In this document: positions 59,931 through 64,000 of the stretch, piece by piece | How the letters are laid out: every line of letters begins with the position of its first letter | Numbering within the stretch: the stretch's first letter is position 1 | Assembly (NCBI RefSeq): GCF_001625355.1 | Contig: NZ_JSEE01000006.1 | Coordinates: 1 to 64,000 of the forward strand | DNA length: 64,000 bases | Direction: 5' to 3' | DNA from: Marinomonas sp. TW1 | Lineage (GTDB): Bacteria > Pseudomonadota > Gammaproteobacteria > Pseudomonadales > Marinomonadaceae | Translations under genes and position numbers: made by a program | Notes under the pieces: generated by a model | Database searches by the model: none | What the model was told of the DNA's origin: nothing | Seen by the model: the letters and a program-made list of their open reading frames with translations, nothing else

Positions 59931-60581
59931 ATGACGCCTGTCTCATTGCAAATAATGCCGCAACAAGCGATATGGTGGCTGCCAAGACACCAAGCTAAAT
60001 TACAGGAAAAGGCGGCTATGAATAGGGTTGATCTGGTGTTTCTAGGAGACTCCATTATGCAGGCTTGGGAGAAAGAAGGAAAAGCCATATGGGAAACCTA
60101 TTATCAGCCGAGAAAGGCGCTTAATTTGGGTTTTAATGGTGATAGAACCGAGCATGTGTTGTGGCGTTTACAGCATGGTGAAGTGGATGACCTTTCCCCT
60201 AAGTTGGTCGTGCTATTGATCGGTACAAACAACACGGGACATCGAATGGATAAGCCGCAGGAAACCGCTCAAGGTATTAGAGCGATTTTGACCCTGCTGG
60301 CGGAAAAATTACCTCATACCAAAGTGCTGTTGTTGGCCATTTTTCCTCGCAGTGCGCGACCGACGCAAAAGTTGAGAGTATTGAATCAGCAAGTGAATGA
60401 CCTTATTAAAGACTATGCGGATGATCAAAACGTCTTCTTTGTGGACCTTAATCATTATTTTTTAGATCAAAATGGCGGCTTAACCAGTAATGTGATGGAT
60501 GACTTTTTGCATCCTAATGCACATCAGTACAAGGTTTGGGCACAGGCAATGGAACCTTATATCGAAAGATTCATGTCCTAA
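59931..60581 (+). CDS. SGNH/GDSL-family hydrolase
   Basis: A 216-residue esterase-like protein resembling the PAF-acetylhydrolase gamma type. Blocks: 'VFLGDSIMQAW' (catalytic Ser), 'NLGFNGDRTEHVLWRL' (Gly/Asn), 'VLLIGTNNTGH' (Asn) and 'DDFLHPNAHQY' (Asp-His). No signal peptide, so probably cytosolic. Start ATG 59931 has 'tggaag' 6 bases upstream; ATG 59925 lies inside that spacing. It precedes the DapF-like gene by 21 bases. Confidence 0.88.
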   Translation: MTPVSLQIMPQQAIWWLPRHQAKLQEKAAMNRVDLVFLGDSIMQAWEKEGKAIWETYYQPRKALNLGFNGDRTEHVLWRLQHGEVDDLSPKLVVLLIGTNNTGHRMDKPQETAQGIRAILTLLAEKLPHTKVLLLAIFPRSARPTQKLRVLNQQVNDLIKDYADDQNVFFVDLNHYFLDQNGGLTSNVMDDFLHPNAHQYKVWAQAMEPYIERFMS

Positions 60582-60602
60582 TTCAAATTGTAGAGGTAAT
60601 CA

Positions 60603-61451
60603 GTGAAGTTTCGAAAATACCATGCGTTGGGGAATGTCTATTTAGTGGTGTCGCCAGAGGCGTTTCCAGATGAGCCAGCAGGGTTGAAGATCAAAAATAT
60701 CTGTCATAGCCATTATGGCGTCGCATCGGATGGTGTGTTAATCGGACCATTTGAATCGGATGTGGCGAATTTTGGTTTGCGTATTTTTAACCCAGATGGC
60801 AGTGAAGCGGAAAAGAGTGGCAATGGTCTGCGTATTTTCTGTCGAGCATTGTGGGACTTGGGGCTGGTGAAGGATCAAGAATTTACCATTGAAACCCTAG
60901 GTGGTGTGGTGAAGGCTCAGGTGCTTGAAAAGGGAAAACGAGTTGCGGTAGAAATGGGGCAGGTGTCCTTTCATAGCCAAGACATTCCGATCTGGGGTGA
61001 CCCTCGTGAGGTGTTATTGGAAGAGTTAAATGTGATGGGCATGCAGCATTTTTACAGTGGTGTGACCATAGGCAATCCGCATTGTGTGATTCTGACAGAC
61101 GAAGCGACAGAGACCAAAGCAAAAGAGTTTGGTCCATTGATTGAACATCATCCGAATTTCCTCAATCGTACTAATGTGCAGTTCGTACAGGTAATTGATC
61201 GTCATCGCATTGCGGTCCAAATTTGGGAGCGTGGCGCTGGCTATACTTTAGCATCGGGCAGCAGTAGTTGTGCTGCGGCGGCGGTGGCGTATAAGTTGGG
61301 ATTGTGTGATGCTCGTGTTGAAGTCATGATGCCTGGCGGTCAAATCGACATAGAGATCAGTGATGATTTTCGCATCAGTATGAACGGTCCTGTGACGTCA
61401 GTGTGTCATGGTGACATTGACGAGGAATGTTTGGCTCAGGTCTTTCATTAG
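60603..61451 (+). CDS. DapF-fold epimerase-like protein with both catalytic Cys replaced by Ser
   Basis: A 282-residue member of the diaminopimelate epimerase fold. Family blocks are kept: 'HALGNVYLVV', 'FNPDGSEAEKSGNGLR', 'TIGNPHCVIL', 'RTNVQFVQV' and 'ERGAGYTLASGSSSCAA'. In DapF the catalytic cysteines sit in CGNGAR and ACGxGAC; here they are Ser72 and Ser218, while Cys223 remains. A two-base cysteine racemase mechanism is not possible as such. Start is GTG 60603 behind 'gaggt'. It sits with an AraC gene and a LysE gene, so I suspect a different amino-acid-related reaction. Confidence 0.85.
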   Translation: MKFRKYHALGNVYLVVSPEAFPDEPAGLKIKNICHSHYGVASDGVLIGPFESDVANFGLRIFNPDGSEAEKSGNGLRIFCRALWDLGLVKDQEFTIETLGGVVKAQVLEKGKRVAVEMGQVSFHSQDIPIWGDPREVLLEELNVMGMQHFYSGVTIGNPHCVILTDEATETKAKEFGPLIEHHPNFLNRTNVQFVQVIDRHRIAVQIWERGAGYTLASGSSSCAAAAVAYKLGLCDARVEVMMPGGQIDIEISDDFRISMNGPVTSVCHGDIDEECLAQVFH

Positions 61452-61475
61452 GTGGATTTAAATGAGGAATACGTC

Positions 61476-62300
61476 ATGAAACCTTCTACCCATCCTATTT
61501 TCTGGCGAGATGATTGCTTGCCTTTTGTGGAGCTTAGGCAAGTCCTTGATGGGCGTCTGGTGAGTTATGCGCCTCATACCCATGAGACTTGGTCGATTGG
61601 CGCTATTTTGTCTGGTCGAAGTGAATTCTTATGTGTGAATCGACTGCATGCGGTGCAAAAAGGGCATTTGGTAATGATGAACCCTGAGGAAGTGCATGCT
61701 TGTAATCCATTACAAGATTCACCTTGGGCATATTACATGATGCACCTAGATAAGGACTGGCTGGCTAGCATGTTATTTGATCATCAATTGAAAGATCAGC
61801 TTGAGTGGCAAGATACTCGCTTAGATACTTTGCTAGATGAGGTTTTATATGAGGATTTTGTCTGTCTTTGTGGTCAATTGATGAACAATGATCTTAGCCA
61901 CCAAGAGAAAGAGCAATCATTGATTGAATGGCTGTGTTCGTTATTTCATCGACTTAATCAAAGCGTAGCGGTTACGTCAAGCAGCTTGTCCTATAACCCT
62001 CTTTATCAAGTGGCCAATTATTTGAACGAACATTGCTTGGAGGATACGCCCATCGCCGAAATTAGCCACAAATTTGGTTATAGTACGAGCTATTTGGTGC
62101 GTTCATTTAAACGCCATTTCTATCTTACACCACACGCTTATCGCTTAAATCGTCGTGTGCAACTCGGACAAAAAGCACTGAAAACAGGCCAGAGCATTGT
62201 AGACGTTGCCCACAATGTTGGCTTTAATGATCAAGCCCATTTTCAACGGGTATTTAAACAGCGTGTTGCCGCCACGCCAGATCAGTATCGTCGTTCTTGA
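61476..62300 (+). CDS. AraC-family transcriptional regulator
   Basis: A 274-residue regulator with an N-terminal cupin sensor ('YAPHTHETWSIGAILSGRSE', 'VMMNPEEVHAC') and C-terminal double HTH ('TPIAEISHKFGYSTSYLVRS ... AHNVGFNDQAHFQRVFKQR'). This architecture is common for regulators of LysE-type exporter genes, and one lies convergently 21 bases away. Start ATG 61476 behind 'gagga'; GTG 61452 is in frame but touches the previous stop. Confidence 0.92.
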   Translation: MKPSTHPIFWRDDCLPFVELRQVLDGRLVSYAPHTHETWSIGAILSGRSEFLCVNRLHAVQKGHLVMMNPEEVHACNPLQDSPWAYYMMHLDKDWLASMLFDHQLKDQLEWQDTRLDTLLDEVLYEDFVCLCGQLMNNDLSHQEKEQSLIEWLCSLFHRLNQSVAVTSSSLSYNPLYQVANYLNEHCLEDTPIAEISHKFGYSTSYLVRSFKRHFYLTPHAYRLNRRVQLGQKALKTGQSIVDVAHNVGFNDQAHFQRVFKQRVAATPDQYRRS

Positions 62301-62321
62301 AGCTGCCTTAAATCAACAGTC

Positions 62322-62912
62322 TTAAATCAAGATATAGACACTACTGCCCGCCAATAAGATCGCAAGGCTACGGTTGAGCCAACGCATTTTGGCTGGGCTT
62401 TGGAAGTACTGCCCGAGCAACATACCAATGGCGACCCAAACTCCCAAAGAAAGCCAGCATATAGGTAAGTAAAGCCCAGCGAATACTAGGATGTCGTTGG
62501 TGTCCGCATTGGGAACATACACCGCAATACCTGATACCGAAGCGAGCCAAGCTTTGGGGTTGACCCACTGAATCATGGCACCGGTCATGAAGCGAGGCGC
62601 AGATTGACTTTGATGTGTGCTCAAATCCCCTTGATCACGCCATAACTGGAAGCTTAGGTAAAATAAAAAGCCGGTTCCCAGCCATTTTAAAATTTTGGTG
62701 AGTTGCGGTAAGACGTCGAGCATTTGATGCAAACTAAAACCGACTAGCAAAAACAGCACAATAAAACCAAGGCTGGCGCCGGTGACGAAATTAAGCCCAG
62801 CCTTCAAACCATAGCGAGCACTGCAACTTAGAGATACTAGGTTCACCGGTCCAGGAGAAAGGGAGGCGGCTAAGGCAAATAACGACATGGAGATGATGAG
62901 AGATAAGGTCAT
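62322..62912 (-). CDS. LysE-family amino-acid exporter
   Basis: A 196-residue membrane protein with six predicted helices. The family start 'ASLSPGPVNLVSLSCSARYG' is followed by 'GLNFVTGASLGFIVLF' and 'WVNPKAWLASVSGIAVY'. Export of an amino acid or derivative is expected; substrate unknown. It is convergent with the AraC gene. Ribosome-binding site 'aggatg'. Confidence 0.92.
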   Translation of the reverse strand: MTLSLIISMSLFALAASLSPGPVNLVSLSCSARYGLKAGLNFVTGASLGFIVLFLLVGFSLHQMLDVLPQLTKILKWLGTGFLFYLSFQLWRDQGDLSTHQSQSAPRFMTGAMIQWVNPKAWLASVSGIAVYVPNADTNDILVFAGLYLPICWLSLGVWVAIGMLLGQYFQSPAKMRWLNRSLAILLAGSSVYILI

Positions 62913-63089
62913 AATGACATCCTTAAAACGTTAGTGAAAACATGCCCTAGTATGTCTCTGTCGGCTTTTTGGGTATTGAACAAAATTGACCTGATGGTTT
63001 TCATCTCGAAATCAGCAGAGTATGCTCAATGCGCTTTAGGTAAATAGAGCCCACGTGCTAACAAGCGGATAAATGGTTAGGAATGGATT

Positions 63090-63428
63090 ATGTTAAAACA
63101 GGTGTTTTTGTTGGTGATCATCATGCTGTCGCAGACTGTCATGGCACAATCGCAGTTGATAAATGAGCCGTCATCGAGTCTCGATCAAACGGTATTTGAG
63201 CTGGAACGTAGCAATGCGATTTTGCAATTATCGAAAGCCTCGTCGGAAGAGTTGAATACTCTGCGTGATGAGGTGACGGCTGTACGTGATAGAGTCGATT
63301 TCTTATCCAATCTGGTGTTTCTGTTAGTGGTGGCCTTATTGATGTTAGGTTGGCGATCACACAAGCAGCATCAGCGTCTTGAGCAATTAGAACGTCAGCG
63401 GATGGAAGGGTTGAGTGTGAAGGAGTAA
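63090..63428 (+). CDS. Small exported membrane protein with coiled coil
   Basis: 112 residues, not recognised. A signal peptide ('MLKQVFLLVIIMLSQTVMAQ', cleavage after AQ or MA) is followed by a coiled-coil stretch (~30-70), a membrane helix 'LVFLLVVALLMLGW' and a short charged cytoplasmic tail. It precedes the isochorismatase-family gene by 5 bases and is probably co-transcribed. No function can be given. Confidence 0.72.
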   Translation: MLKQVFLLVIIMLSQTVMAQSQLINEPSSSLDQTVFELERSNAILQLSKASSEELNTLRDEVTAVRDRVDFLSNLVFLLVVALLMLGWRSHKQHQRLEQLERQRMEGLSVKE

Positions 63429-63433
63429 AGGGT

Positions 63434-64000
63434 ATGAATTGCGTTGGTTTAATGATTGTCGATATGCAGCAAGGAATGTCTTGGCCACAAGCTGGGGAAC
63501 GTAATAATCCAGATGCAGAGCATAATATGGCTGAATTATTGGCTCATTGGCGTGCGGCACATGCTCCGATTATTCACATTCGTCATTTATCGACAGAACC
63601 AGACTCTTTATTTTGGCCAGAACAAGAAGGCGTCTTGTTTCAAGAAGCATTCGAACCGCTAGACGGTGAAAAAGTGATGGAGAAAAGTGTGCCAGACGCC
63701 TTTATTCATTCCGACCTTGCCGCTTGGCTGGCAGAGCAGCAAATAGACTCGTTGGTGATTGTCGGCGTCAGTACGAATAATTCGGTGGAATCGACGGTAC
63801 GCTCAGCAGGCAATTTGGGCTTTAACGTATACGTAGTGGAAAGCGCCTGTTTTGCTTTTCAGAAGGAAGACTTTTTTGGTCTCGTTCGCAGTGCCGACGA
63901 TGTGCATGCTATGTCTCTGGCGAACCTTCATGGGGAATACGCCACCGTGATTAGCCAAGATGAAGCATTTGCTTTATTGCCACAGGATAAAGTGCCTATG
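63434..64000 (+). CDS. Isochorismatase-family (cysteine-hydrolase-like) protein, partial
   Basis: 189 codons up to the window edge, with no stop yet. Family marks: Asp in 'LMIVDMQQGMSWP', Lys in 'GEKVMEKSVPDAF' and the loop 'IVGVSTNNSVESTVRSAGNL'. At the usual catalytic Cys the residue is Ser (TNNSV), a variant I believe recurs in a sub-branch of the family. It may act as an amidase-like or non-cysteine member. It has 'aaaggg' upstream and follows the small membrane gene closely. Confidence 0.85.
   Translation, partial: MNCVGLMIVDMQQGMSWPQAGERNNPDAEHNMAELLAHWRAAHAPIIHIRHLSTEPDSLFWPEQEGVLFQEAFEPLDGEKVMEKSVPDAFIHSDLAAWLAEQQIDSLVIVGVSTNNSVESTVRSAGNLGFNVYVVESACFAFQKEDFFGLVRSADDVHAMSLANLHGEYATVISQDEAFALLPQDKVPM

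Noticed and set aside
60603..61451. Calling this gene a standard dapF
   Set aside because: Both catalytic cysteines are serine and the context is not lysine synthesis.

Overview
The window looks like a chromosomal segment of a marine gammaproteobacterium of the Oceanospirillales, closest in feel to Marinomonas. The basis is the moderate G+C, a Pseudomonas-type crc/pyrE pair, a slmA-argB-dut-coaBC-radC-rpmB-rpmG-mutM neighbourhood, and house-keeping proteins that read as ordinary gammaproteobacterial orthologues. The genus is inferred from gene content, not from a search. Most of the window is core chromosome. The clearest accessory block is a restriction/defence island (48.0-56.4 kb), and several smaller lineage-specific loci lie around it.

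Layout. 0-1 kb: 3' end of a 23S rRNA gene, a 5S gene with terminator, a diverged second 5S-like copy with its own copy of the terminator, and two copies of a ~90-bp structured repeat. 1.1-4.7 kb: a MASE1-CHASE hybrid histidine kinase and a small HPt-like protein that lacks the phospho-accepting histidine. 4.8-11.4 kb: a glycerol-3-phosphate/glycerophosphodiester operon (ugpBAEC, ugpQ, a GlpR-like DeoR repressor, a HAD phosphatase). 11.4-15.5 kb: an IclR regulator, a CofD/YvcK-fold protein, a receiver-CheC fusion overlapping a PAS protein, and a rimK remnant. 15.6-25.3 kb: hexose-6-phosphate mutarotase, crc, pyrE, slmA, argB, dut, coaBC, radC, a secreted hydrolase, rpmB, rpmG, mutM. 25.4-30.7 kb: a BMP-type nucleoside ABC importer with cytidine deaminase. 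30.8-44.2 kb: ppk, hemB, yheS, hslO, a CBS protein, mqo, yfcL, fre, rho, ppx.

44.2-47.5 kb holds the most unusual gene. It encodes a 676-residue chromosomal protein with an FtsZ/tubulin G-box, T3 loop, the tubulin signature GGGTGSG, an ND motif and a DxxD T7-like loop. It is flanked by a divergent unknown small gene and a convergent minimal RlpA lipoprotein. 48.0-56.4 kb: a type I restriction operon, hsdM-hsdS-(PrrC/RloC-like nuclease)-15-codon ORF-fic-hsdR, in the gene order of the E. coli prr anticodon-nuclease locus.

56.6-58.9 kb: an overlapping trpR-trpE-trpG operon with a TrpR-type palindrome at its promoter. 59.0-59.9 kb: a candidate toxin-antitoxin pair (DUF4160; DUF2442 fused to an antidote-type HTH) with an operator-like inverted repeat. 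59.9-62.9 kb: an SGNH hydrolase, a DapF paralogue with both catalytic cysteines replaced by serine, an AraC regulator and a convergent LysE exporter. The window ends in an isochorismatase-family hydrolase cut by the edge.

Functional links. Polyphosphate synthesis (ppk) and breakdown (ppx) are both present, 10 kb apart. The ugp and nucleoside transporter operons both place a hairpin between the binding-protein gene and the membrane/ATPase genes, which would give excess binding protein. Crc points to Pseudomonas-style carbon catabolite control.
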